Below, piece after piece: positions 45,391-52,556 of a stretch of DNA of 64,000 bases. Position 1 is the first letter of the stretch. The number at the start of each line of letters is the position of its first letter. The position numbers and the translations under genes are program-made. The stretch is from Lachnospiraceae bacterium (GTDB taxonomy: Bacteria; Bacillota; Clostridia; Lachnospirales; Lachnospiraceae): contig JAGANL010000039.1 of assembly GCA_017624235.1 (NCBI GenBank), positions 1 to 64,000 on the forward strand. The letters are read 5' to 3'. The notes beneath the pieces were generated by a model. The model was given only the letters and a program-made list of their open reading frames with translations, was not told where the DNA came from and made no database searches.

Positions 45391-45701
45391 GCAGTCAGCA
45401 AGGCAATCAGCCTGCACATGTCAAAGCCCTTCCCGCCCTGCCTCACGGAGAAGATTTCGGGGCAACATTCGGACTGGAGTTTTCTAAATGGAGCAGGCAG
45501 ACTTTGTTATCCGTTCGGGGCGGCGTCCATGTGCCTCCATGCACATGACGCCTAAAATCGGCATCCGTGCCGATTTTTCCCTGTGGTGTTGAATGCTCCA
45601 TTAAGAAAACGCTCAGTCCTGCTGTATGTCCCGAAATCTTCTCCGTGAGGCAGGGCGGGAAGGGCTTTGGCATGTGCAGGCCGACTACCTTGCTTGCTGC
45701 T
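45391..45701. repeat. Long inverted-repeat element (about 105-bp arms)
   Basis: Arms at 45391-45495 and 45594-45701 are imperfect inverted copies; a central 40-base core (left copy starting CAAAGCCCTTCCCGCCC, ending GATTTCGGG) is identical. The 98-base centre carries two hairpins: GGCGTC(C)ATGTGC with GCACATGACGCC (45522-45552), and a perfect 10-bp stem AAAATCGGCA/TGCCGATTTT followed by TTCC (45554-45579). Short open frames through the arms give peptides with KALPALPHGEDFG but are not credible genes. It looks like a non-coding, MITE-like or structured repeat. It fills most of the 740-bp gap between the symporter and cyclophilin genes. Confidence 0.8.
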
Positions 45702-45736
45702 GTAAAGGGTTTGGAAAAAGGCCCGGAAAAGGGAGG

Positions 45737-45764
45737 ATGCCAGGTAAACTGCTTTACCTGGCAT
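45737..45764. repeat. Perfect 12-bp hairpin
   Basis: ATGCCAGGTAAA and TTTACCTGGCAT flank a CTGC loop, just outside the long inverted-repeat element. There is no T run, so it is not a clear terminator. Positions 45765-45910 beyond it are AT-rich with nothing else recognised. Confidence 0.7.
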
Positions 45765-45912
45765 TATTATGAAAAAGCTATTTAAAAGTAATGTTACTGA
45801 AAATGTCTTTTGTATGTGTTGCTGTATCCTATACTCATAGTATATGGGAGAAATTTGTATAAACAATGTTGACGAATTGAAGTTTTTTTGAAAAGAATAT
45901 GAACAAAATATG

Positions 45913-45942
45913 AACGGGCAAGTACTATAGTACCTGCCCGTT
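45913..45942. terminator. Hairpin terminator downstream of the cyclophilin gene
   Basis: AACGGGCA and TGCCCGTT enclose a second small palindrome (GTACTATAGTAC). Located 5 nt beyond the stop of the minus-strand cyclophilin gene, whose transcripts it would end; the T run is weak. Confidence 0.6.
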
Positions 45943-45946
45943 TGAA

Positions 45947-46468
45947 TTAATATTTTTCCGGTTCCGGATAGTCCGTGCCGAAGGTTTCGGCTGTCATGGC
46001 TTTGATGCGCTGATCCTGCAGCGGTCTGTCGGAGTAGTCGGTAGCGGTTTCTGCAATCGCATTGACGGCCTCCATGCCCTCGATGACCTTGCCAAAGGCA
46101 GCGTACTCTCCGTCTAAGTGAGGAGAAGTCTTGTGCATAATGAAGAACTGGGAGCCTGCGGAGTTCGGCATCATGCTTCTGGCCATGGAAAGCACACCTT
46201 CCGTATGCTTTAAGTCATTCTGGAAGCCGTTGGAGGAAAATTCTCCCTGAATGGAGTAGCCGGGGCCTCCCATGCCGTTGCCGTCCGGACAGCCGCCCTG
46301 AATCATAAAACCGCGGATGACTCTGTGGAAGATGAGTCCGTTATAGAAGCCTTTGTTTACAAGGCTTAAAAAGTTATTGACCGTATTCGGGGCAATTTCC
46401 GGATATAATTCTGCTTTGATGATATCGCCGTTTTCCATTTCAATGGTAACGATAGGATTCTGTGCCAT
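45947..46468 (-). CDS. Cyclophilin-type peptidyl-prolyl cis-trans isomerase
   Basis: 173 aa, one cyclophilin domain and no signal peptide or lipobox, so a cytoplasmic folding catalyst. Active-site segments are FHRVIRGFMIQGGCPDGNG (with the catalytic Arg) and GSQFFIMHKTSPHLDGEYAAFG, whose core FFI...LDG..AAFG is diagnostic. The ATG at 46468 follows GAAAGGAAG; the 21 in-frame codons upstream lie in an AT-rich leader and are rejected. Single gene. Confidence 0.95.
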   Translation of the reverse strand: MAQNPIVTIEMENGDIIKAELYPEIAPNTVNNFLSLVNKGFYNGLIFHRVIRGFMIQGGCPDGNGMGGPGYSIQGEFSSNGFQNDLKHTEGVLSMARSMMPNSAGSQFFIMHKTSPHLDGEYAAFGKVIEGMEAVNAIAETATDYSDRPLQDQRIKAMTAETFGTDYPEPEKY

Positions 46469-46578
46469 ATTTTTCTTCCTTTCTATGAAAAAATAAATTA
46501 CAATAAAAGTGTTCCTGCGGATAGGAACCATTTTCTATTTTATAGTAAAATGTACATTTCGTAAAGAAGGTTTCAATA

Positions 46579-47433
46579 ATGCTTGCAAATATTCTTTTTA
46601 TCATAGAAGATGTCCGCTTGTACGGGCAGATGGCGGAAACGTTATCGACGCTTGCAGCAGAACGTCCGGAGTGGAAGGTGCGTGCGGCTCTGTTGCAGGA
46701 GTATGAGGAGCGGATGGAAGAGTGGGGGATGGAGTTTTGTGACACGATTGTCGTAACGGATCAGTCAGAGCTGATACAGACCGTGCAGATGCATCAGGGA
46801 GCTATGGTTGCTGTTCTGACAGAGGAAAACCGGGAAAAGTCCTGGGATGGGGTGTCCTTTGCCATGGAAGGCATTGCCAATCCCGGAGCAGACTATTTTC
46901 AGAAGGTGTATGACCGCTGTCATGGGATTCCCTGGACGATTCTGGAAACAAAACGATGTCTGGTGCGAGAAATCTGTCTGGAGGATCTGGACAGATTGTA
47001 CGAGATTTACAGAGAGCCCTCCATCACACAATATATGGAAGGCTTGTATGAGGACAGGAAGGAAGAGGAGCGGTATACGCAGGCATATATCCGGTGCATG
47101 TATGGATTTTACGGCTATGGCATGTGGATTGTGGAGGAGAAGGCTTCCGGCCGTATCATCGGCCGCGCCGGTCTGGAGCATCGGGAGGATGCAGAAGGAG
47201 TGGAAATCGGCTACATGATTGCCAGGGAATACCAGAGACAGGGCTATGCCTGTGAGGTGTGTACCGCAATCCTGAGCTATGCCCGGACAGAGTTGGAGCT
47301 GCCTGAGATTTTCTGTTATACCGAGGCGGAAAACGAAGCTTCCCGAAGGCTTTGTCAAAAGCTTGGTTTTCAAAAGTGGGAGGAAAGGGATATCAAGGGA
47401 AAGCGGTATCACATTTTCAAAAAAATTTTTTGA
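46579..47433 (+). CDS. GNAT family N-acetyltransferase with unknown N-terminal domain
   Basis: 284 aa. The C-terminal half (about 125-284) is a GNAT domain of the RimJ/RimL type: ETKRCLVREICLEDLDRLYEI, then VEIGYMIAREYQRQGYACEV (acetyl-CoA loop) and TEAENEASRRLCQKLGF. The N-terminal 115 residues form a separate alpha/beta unit starting MLANILFIIEDVRLYGQMAE that I cannot assign; it has a receiver-like rhythm but no clear phosphorylation site. Acceptor unknown. AAGAAGG precedes the ATG. Divergent from the cyclophilin gene, with only about 110 bp between starts. Confidence 0.8.
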   Translation: MLANILFIIEDVRLYGQMAETLSTLAAERPEWKVRAALLQEYEERMEEWGMEFCDTIVVTDQSELIQTVQMHQGAMVAVLTEENREKSWDGVSFAMEGIANPGADYFQKVYDRCHGIPWTILETKRCLVREICLEDLDRLYEIYREPSITQYMEGLYEDRKEEERYTQAYIRCMYGFYGYGMWIVEEKASGRIIGRAGLEHREDAEGVEIGYMIAREYQRQGYACEVCTAILSYARTELELPEIFCYTEAENEASRRLCQKLGFQKWEERDIKGKRYHIFKKIF

Positions 47434-47520
47434 GGTGAAAAATCCAGTGTTTGTGCGCGGTTACGGCTATTTTGACAGCCTGTACTGCATGAAATCTTAA
47501 AAAAATGTGAAAAAAAGTGT

Positions 47521-47548
47521 TTGACAAGTAAAGGTAAGTGTGTATAAT
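47521..47548 (+). promoter_or_regulatory. Predicted promoter of the P-II/amtB genes
   Basis: Perfect TTGACA (47521-47526) and perfect TATAAT (47543-47548) with 16-bp spacing, the best promoter in the window. The start is expected near 47555. Confidence 0.85.
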
Positions 47549-47559
47549 GAACATAAACG

Positions 47560-47589
47560 AAGGCGTTACTACACAGGTAGTGGCGCCTT
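47560..47589 (+). terminator. Start-proximal attenuator/terminator upstream of the P-II gene
   Basis: AAGGCGTTACTAC pairs fully (two T-G pairs) with GTAGTGGCGCCTT around an ACAG loop, then TTTTTTCG (T run to 47593). It starts about 5 nt after the predicted start and 82 nt before the ribosome binding site-linked ATG at 47671, so it must be read through for expression, or it ends a tiny RNA of about 40 nt. Confidence 0.8.
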
Positions 47590-47670
47590 TTTTCGTATGA
47601 ATAGGAAATTATGATTTCATTTCCGGCATATGAGAAGAATAGAAAGATTCATAGTAAGGAGGAACGTCTT

Positions 47671-48009
47671 ATGAAAAAGTTGGAGATCATCATCAAACCG
47701 GAAAAGCTGGAAGACCTGAAGGCTGTACTGGATGAAAGCGGTGTCAACGGTCTGAATATCGTAAACGTTATGGGTTATGGTAATCAGAAGGGTATCATCA
47801 AAATCTACCGTGGTGCCGAGTACAAGGTCAATCTTCTGCCGAAGGTAAAGGTAGAGACCGTAGTAGCTGAGGAAGTCGCAGCCGGTCTGGTAGATAAGAT
47901 CGTAAAGGAAATCAATACCGGTAACTTTGGTGATGGTAAGATTTTCGTATACGAGGTAGAGGATGCAGTCAGAATCCGTACCGGCGAGCGCGGACAGGAT
48001 GCACTGTAA
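47671..48009 (+). CDS. P-II family nitrogen regulatory protein
   Basis: 112 aa, trimeric signal protein sensing 2-oxoglutarate, ATP and ADP. KLEIIIKPEKLEDLKAVL is the family start; the T-loop reads GYGNQKGIIKIYRGAEY, with the Tyr of YRGAEY equivalent to the uridylylation site Tyr51; GKIFVYEVEDAVRIRTGERG is the C-terminal signature. Lying directly before amtB, it is expected to plug the ammonium channel when nitrogen is plentiful, as GlnK does. ATG 47671 follows GTAAGGAGGAACG. Confidence 0.95.
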   Translation: MKKLEIIIKPEKLEDLKAVLDESGVNGLNIVNVMGYGNQKGIIKIYRGAEYKVNLLPKVKVETVVAEEVAAGLVDKIVKEINTGNFGDGKIFVYEVEDAVRIRTGERGQDAL

Positions 48010-48041
48010 GAGAATTTGAGGAGAAAATGAAATAGTGTGCA

Positions 48042-48097
48042 GATTATCAAAGGAGATAATACAAGGGTAAGAGGAGGCCCATGTGTTATCTTTTTTT
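48042..48097 (+). promoter_or_regulatory. Switch-like terminator with ANTAR-like hexaloop between P-II gene and amtB
   Basis: The segment GATAATAC can pair two ways. Upstream it forms ATTATC-AAAGGA-GATAAT, a 6-bp stem with a hexaloop having A at 1 and G at 4, as in ANTAR-bound RNAs. Downstream, GATAATACAAGGG (48055-48067) pairs with CCCATGTGTTATC (48078-48090), followed by seven T: a terminator. The two are mutually exclusive. No convincing first ANTAR hairpin was found upstream. Confidence 0.55.
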
Positions 48098-48134
48098 ATA
48101 CTTCTCTGTACACTGAAAAAAGGAGGAAAAATTT

Positions 48135-49337
48135 ATGGATATGAGTGTATGGTTCCTGATAGGAGCGGCTTTGGTATTCTTTATGCAGTGTGGATTTGCG
48201 ATGGTAGAGGCAGGCTTTACCAGAGCAAAAAACGCAGGTAACATTATCATGAAAAACTTAATGGACTTCTGTCTTGGTACAGTTGCCTTTTATTTGCTGG
48301 GATTTAACCTTCTGTGCGGAGAAGGCAGCAAATTTGCAGGCTGGGGACTCAACCCGTTTGCTAACTTTGCTGAGACCGACTGGTCATCCTTCGTATTCAA
48401 CCTGGTATTCTGTGCAACAGCAGCAACCATCGTTTCCGGTGCTATGGCAGAGCGTACCAAATTTATTACCTATTGTATTTACAGCTTTATTATCAGCTTA
48501 TTTATTTATCCGATCGAAGCACACTGGATATGGGGCGGAACAGCATGGCTGACAGATCTTGGCTTCGTGGATTTTGCAGGCTCCTGTGCAATTCATATGG
48601 TAGGTGGTATTGCCGGTCTGATCGGCGCAGCCTTCCTTGGGCCCCGTATCGGCAAATATGATGCAAGCGGGAAATCCAAACCGATTCTCGGACACAATAT
48701 CGTAGTCGGCGCTCTTGGAGTATTTATCCTCTGGTTTGGCTGGTACGGCTTCAACGGTGCGGCAGCAAGCGATACGGTACAGTTAGCACAGATTTTTGCA
48801 ACTACGACGGTTGCTCCGGCAGCAGCTTCCTGTACAGCGATGATTTATACCTGGATCAAGAACGGTAAGCCGGATGTTTCCATGACCCTGAACGGCTCTT
48901 TGGCAGGTCTGGTAGCCATCACGGCAGGCTGTGCTAATGTGGATGTAGTCGGTGCATTCATCATCGGTGCTATTGCAGGTGTTCTGGTTTGTGTTGTTAT
49001 TTATACCTTAGAGACAAAGATTCGTATAGACGATCCGGTCGGTGCAGTCGGTGTACATGGTGCCTGCGGTATGTTCGGTACGCTGGCAGTTGGTCTCTTT
49101 GACTATAAAACAGGCCTGTTCTATGGCGGTGGATTTTATCAGTTAGGTATTCAGGCACTTGGCGTTCTGTGCGTAGGTGCATGGACAGTTGTCATGATGC
49201 TGATTCTCTTTACGATTTTGAAGAAGACAATTGGTATCCGTGTATCCAAAGAGGAAGAGGTTTCCGGACTGGACAGCACAGAGCATGGTTTGGAATCTGC
49301 ATACCCGGATTTCCAGGCTACCAACTACAAACAGTAA
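48135..49337 (+). CDS. amtB: Ammonium transporter
   Basis: 400 aa, 11 transmembrane segments. MDMSVWFLIGAALVFFMQCGFAMVEAGFTRAKNA (core FFMQCGFAMVEAG) and DFAGSCAIHMVGGIAGL with one of the pore His residues are AmtB signatures, as is GVHGACGMFGTLAVG holding the second. It conducts ammonium into the cell and is regulated by the upstream P-II protein. AAAGGAGGAAAAA precedes the ATG. Confidence 0.96.
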   Translation: MDMSVWFLIGAALVFFMQCGFAMVEAGFTRAKNAGNIIMKNLMDFCLGTVAFYLLGFNLLCGEGSKFAGWGLNPFANFAETDWSSFVFNLVFCATAATIVSGAMAERTKFITYCIYSFIISLFIYPIEAHWIWGGTAWLTDLGFVDFAGSCAIHMVGGIAGLIGAAFLGPRIGKYDASGKSKPILGHNIVVGALGVFILWFGWYGFNGAAASDTVQLAQIFATTTVAPAAASCTAMIYTWIKNGKPDVSMTLNGSLAGLVAITAGCANVDVVGAFIIGAIAGVLVCVVIYTLETKIRIDDPVGAVGVHGACGMFGTLAVGLFDYKTGLFYGGGFYQLGIQALGVLCVGAWTVVMMLILFTILKKTIGIRVSKEEEVSGLDSTEHGLESAYPDFQATNYKQ

Positions 49338-49384
49338 TCAAATTGCTTTTATCAAATCCCTTAGTTTTGTATAATAATGAAAAG

Positions 49385-49428
49385 AGTTCCCGGGAGCGCT
49401 TTTGTCGCTTTCGGGAATTCTTTTTTAC
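49385..49428 (+). terminator. Terminator after amtB
   Basis: GAGTTCCCG..AGCG pairs with CGCT..CGGGAATTC with wobbles, followed by TTTTTTA. Confidence 0.85.
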
Positions 49429-49530
49429 AAATCTTTTTTTATTCTTTTCACAATCTTTAATTATCCCAGATAGAACTTTACAAATAAAAACCGTAAACTA
49501 AGACCCATGTAAAGGAACCTCGAGAAAGGC

Positions 49531-50682
49531 ATGGGTAGAAGTATGGCTCAGTTGGAACTAAGAAATGTAACTAAGCGGTATGAGAATGGCTTTGAAGCTG
49601 TCTCGAATTTTAATCTGGATATACAGGACAAGGAATTTATTATCTTTGTAGGCCCGTCCGGATGCGGAAAATCAACAACGCTGCGGATGATTGCAGGGTT
49701 GGAGGAAGCAAGCGAAGGTGAGATTTGGATAGATGACAGACTTGTCAATTATGTGGAGCCGAAGGATCGGGATCTGTCAATGGTGTTTCAGAATTATGCC
49801 TTATATCCGAATATGACGGTTTATGACAACATTGCATTTTCTCTGCAGGTGCGCAGGCTGCCGAAAAAAGAAATTGACAATCGTGTCAGAGAAGTGGCAA
49901 GGATATTGGAAATTGAAAATTTGCTGGACAGACGCCCGAAGGATCTCTCCGGTGGACAGAAGCAGAGAGTAGCTATCGGCAATGCCATTATCCGCAGGCC
50001 TAAGGCTCTTTTGATGGATGAACCGCTCTCCAATCTGGATGCCAAGCTGCGCGGGCAGATGCGTGTGGAACTTGCAAAACTGCATGAGAGGCTGGATACC
50101 ACCTTTATTTATGTCACGCACGACCAGACAGAGGCGATGACTTTGGGAACCCGCATCGTGGTTATGAAGGACGGAAGGATTCAGCAGGCGGATACGCCCA
50201 AAATGCTCTATGAGCATCCGGTCAACCGGTTCGTGGCAGGCTTTATTGGGTCTCCGGCTATGAATTTTCTGGAGGGAGTGGTCTGCTGTGAGGAAAAGAA
50301 GCTGTGGCTGCGCTGCGGTGCCAGAATGGATTTTGAACTGACCTGGTGCAGTGTGTACAGTGTGCTGACGGATTATATAGCAAAGACGGTGACAGCAGGT
50401 ATCAGGCCGGAGGATATTTATCTGGAAGAGGAATACAGGAAGATGGGCCAAGAGGAACAGAAGGGCTTAAAGGCAGTGAAGGTGACCGTTACGGCCAGAG
50501 AACTGCTGGGTGCGGAAAATATTCTTTATTTTCAGGCAGGTGAAAATGACTTGATTGCCAAGGTGGGACCGGAATGTGCTTATCGTTCCGGAGAAGAAAT
50601 AACCTTATATTTTGATACGAAGCGGATGCATTTTTTTGATGCAGGAATCGGAATGAATGTAGAGAGGTGTGAATTAGGATGA
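49531..50682 (+). CDS. ABC transporter ATP-binding protein, UgpC/MsmK type
   Basis: 383 aa. Walker A GPSGCGKST (about 41-49), signature LSGGQKQR, Walker B ALLMDEPLSNLDA and a C-terminal TOBE-like regulatory domain, typical of CUT1 sugar and glycerol-3-phosphate importers. It powers the permease pair that follows; the next start overlaps its stop in ATGA. Two starts are possible: ATG 49531 and ATG 49543 (MAQLEL, which fits the family better). The first start lies within a CCCATG/CATGGG pairing that could limit access. The substrate is inferred from the operon. Confidence 0.92.
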   Translation: MGRSMAQLELRNVTKRYENGFEAVSNFNLDIQDKEFIIFVGPSGCGKSTTLRMIAGLEEASEGEIWIDDRLVNYVEPKDRDLSMVFQNYALYPNMTVYDNIAFSLQVRRLPKKEIDNRVREVARILEIENLLDRRPKDLSGGQKQRVAIGNAIIRRPKALLMDEPLSNLDAKLRGQMRVELAKLHERLDTTFIYVTHDQTEAMTLGTRIVVMKDGRIQQADTPKMLYEHPVNRFVAGFIGSPAMNFLEGVVCCEEKKLWLRCGARMDFELTWCSVYSVLTDYIAKTVTAGIRPEDIYLEEEYRKMGQEEQKGLKAVKVTVTARELLGAENILYFQAGENDLIAKVGPECAYRSGEEITLYFDTKRMHFFDAGIGMNVERCELG

Positions 50683-51557
50683 AGATTGGAGCAGAAAAGG
50701 AGAAACTGGGGAAGAAAATAGAACCGTATCTGTTTTTGATGCCTTCGCTTCTCGTATTTGGTATTTTTTTGTTTTATCCCTTTGCCAAGACCATTTATCT
50801 GAGTCTTTTTAAGACCAATAAGATGGGGCAGGCCAAAATTTTTGTCGGACTTGGCAATTACATAGAACTGTTTACAAGCAAGTCTTTTTATAACAGCATC
50901 GGTGTGACGGTTGTGTTCGTGGCAATTGTGGTAGTTCTTAGTATGGCGCTCGGACTGCTTGGTGCAGTGCTTTGCAACAGAAGCTTTCCGGGAATACGTA
51001 TTTTCAGCACGGCATATGCGTTGCCAATGGCAATTGCTTCCGCTTCTGCAGCCCTCATTTTTAAGATCATGCTGCATCAGTCAGTGGGAATTATCAATAA
51101 GCTTCTGCATTTGGAGATTAACTGGATCAGTGATCCTAAATATGCTCTGGTCTGTGTTGCGGTTTTGACGGCATGGCTGAACAGCGGTATCAATTTCCTC
51201 TATTTCAGCGCAGGACTGGCCAATATTGATGAGACCTTATATGAAAGGGCATCGGTGGATGGGGCAAACGGCATTCAGAAATTTTTCCGTCTGACTCTGC
51301 CGGGACTTGGGCCGATTTTATTCTATACGCTGGTGGTGGATGTCATTCAGGCATTTCAATCCTTTGGACAGGTTAAGATTCTGACACAGGGAGGACCGGG
51401 AGAATCCACCAATCTGATCGTATATTCGATTTATCGGGATGCGTTCTTTAACTACCGTTTCGGAACTGCGGCAGCAGAGTCCATTATTTTATTCCTGATT
51501 ATCATGTGTTTAACACTGGTGATGTTCAAGATAGAGAAAAAGGGTGTCAAATATTAA
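50679..51557 (+). CDS. ABC transporter permease, UgpA/MalF type
   Basis: 292 aa with six transmembrane segments. The cytoplasmic EAA loop reads YERASVDGANGIQKFFRLTLPGL, whose core ASVDGANG..FF.LTLP.L contacts the ATPase. LTQGGPGESTNLIVYSIY is also characteristic of this permease family. It forms the membrane channel with the permease encoded at 51591. The start overlaps the ATPase stop (ATGA), indicating coupled translation. Confidence 0.93.
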   Translation: MKIGAEKEKLGKKIEPYLFLMPSLLVFGIFLFYPFAKTIYLSLFKTNKMGQAKIFVGLGNYIELFTSKSFYNSIGVTVVFVAIVVVLSMALGLLGAVLCNRSFPGIRIFSTAYALPMAIASASAALIFKIMLHQSVGIINKLLHLEINWISDPKYALVCVAVLTAWLNSGINFLYFSAGLANIDETLYERASVDGANGIQKFFRLTLPGLGPILFYTLVVDVIQAFQSFGQVKILTQGGPGESTNLIVYSIYRDAFFNYRFGTAAAESIILFLIIMCLTLVMFKIEKKGVKY

Positions 51558-51590
51558 GGGAATGCCCTGAAGGAAAGGAGTCTGGAATCT

Positions 51591-52514
51591 ATGAGCGATA
51601 TGGTTGCAGAAAATATACAGGGTATGCGCCGCAGGGCCATGACCCGTGAAGAAATGGAGAGTCTGCAGAGGGAAATGAATCTGCGGGCAAAGAGGAAGAA
51701 AAAAATAAGGACGGTATCATTACTGGGTGCGAATGTCGTAACGGCTTTTATCATTTTACTGCCGCTTTTGTATGCAGTGAGTATAGCGTTTATGCCGTCG
51801 GGAGAGCTTTTTGTTATGGACTTGAATATTGTTCCGAAGCATCCGACTCTGGAAAACTTTAAGCTGGCCTTACAAAGGGTGCCGCTTGTGCGTTTCGTAT
51901 TCAATTCCTTTCTGACAGCCGGTGCGATTACGCTTGGACAGATCATTTCCTGTTCACTGTCGGCCTTTGCTTTGTCCTTTTTGGACTTTAAGGGCAGGAA
52001 TGTGGTTTTCATGATAATTATGGCGACTATGATGCTGCCGGGAGAAGCAACGATTATCTCCAATTATCTGACCATCAGCAGCTGGGGCTGGCTGGACAGC
52101 TATCAGGCGCTGATTGTGCCGTATCTGACCTCGGCAATGGGGATTTTCCTGTTTAGGCAGTTCTATCTTTCTTTCCCGATGTCATTGTATGAATCGGCTA
52201 AAATAGACGGCTGCGGCAACATGCGCTTTCTGGTGTCGATACTGCTTCCGCTGACCAAGTCAGCTATTGGAGCCATGGCAGTATATACCTTTATCAATGC
52301 ATGGAATATGTACATGTGGCCGCTGCTTGTAACCGGCTCCAACAATATGCGTACCGTCCAGATCGGTATCGGTATGCTCGACAGCGTGGATTCACAGTCC
52401 ATTACGCTGATGATTGCAGGCGTTGTTATGATCATTCTGCCGTCCATTTCGATTTTTATCGTAGGACAGAAGCAGCTGATTCGGGGTATGTTCTCCGGAG
52501 CTGTGAAGGGATGA
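51591..52514 (+). CDS. ABC transporter permease, UgpE/MalG type
   Basis: 307 aa. An unusually long charged N-terminal tail (about 45 residues, REEMESLQREMNLRAKRKKK) precedes the first of six membrane segments. The EAA loop is LYESAKIDGCGNMRFLVSIL. It pairs with the UgpA-type permease. GGAAAGGAG precedes the ATG. Substrate specificity comes from the binding protein encoded next. Confidence 0.92.
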   Translation: MSDMVAENIQGMRRRAMTREEMESLQREMNLRAKRKKKIRTVSLLGANVVTAFIILLPLLYAVSIAFMPSGELFVMDLNIVPKHPTLENFKLALQRVPLVRFVFNSFLTAGAITLGQIISCSLSAFALSFLDFKGRNVVFMIIMATMMLPGEATIISNYLTISSWGWLDSYQALIVPYLTSAMGIFLFRQFYLSFPMSLYESAKIDGCGNMRFLVSILLPLTKSAIGAMAVYTFINAWNMYMWPLLVTGSNNMRTVQIGIGMLDSVDSQSITLMIAGVVMIILPSISIFIVGQKQLIRGMFSGAVKG

Positions 52515-52556
52515 TGACATAAAAAACTATTTAAACTATTCAAGAAGGAGTGTATT

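Noticed and set aside
45318..45866. Open frames on both strands across the intergenic repeat, encoding peptides with KALPALPHGEDFG
   Set aside because: They overlap one another in antisense, lie inside inverted-repeat arms, lack ribosome binding sites and owe their length to the palindrome.
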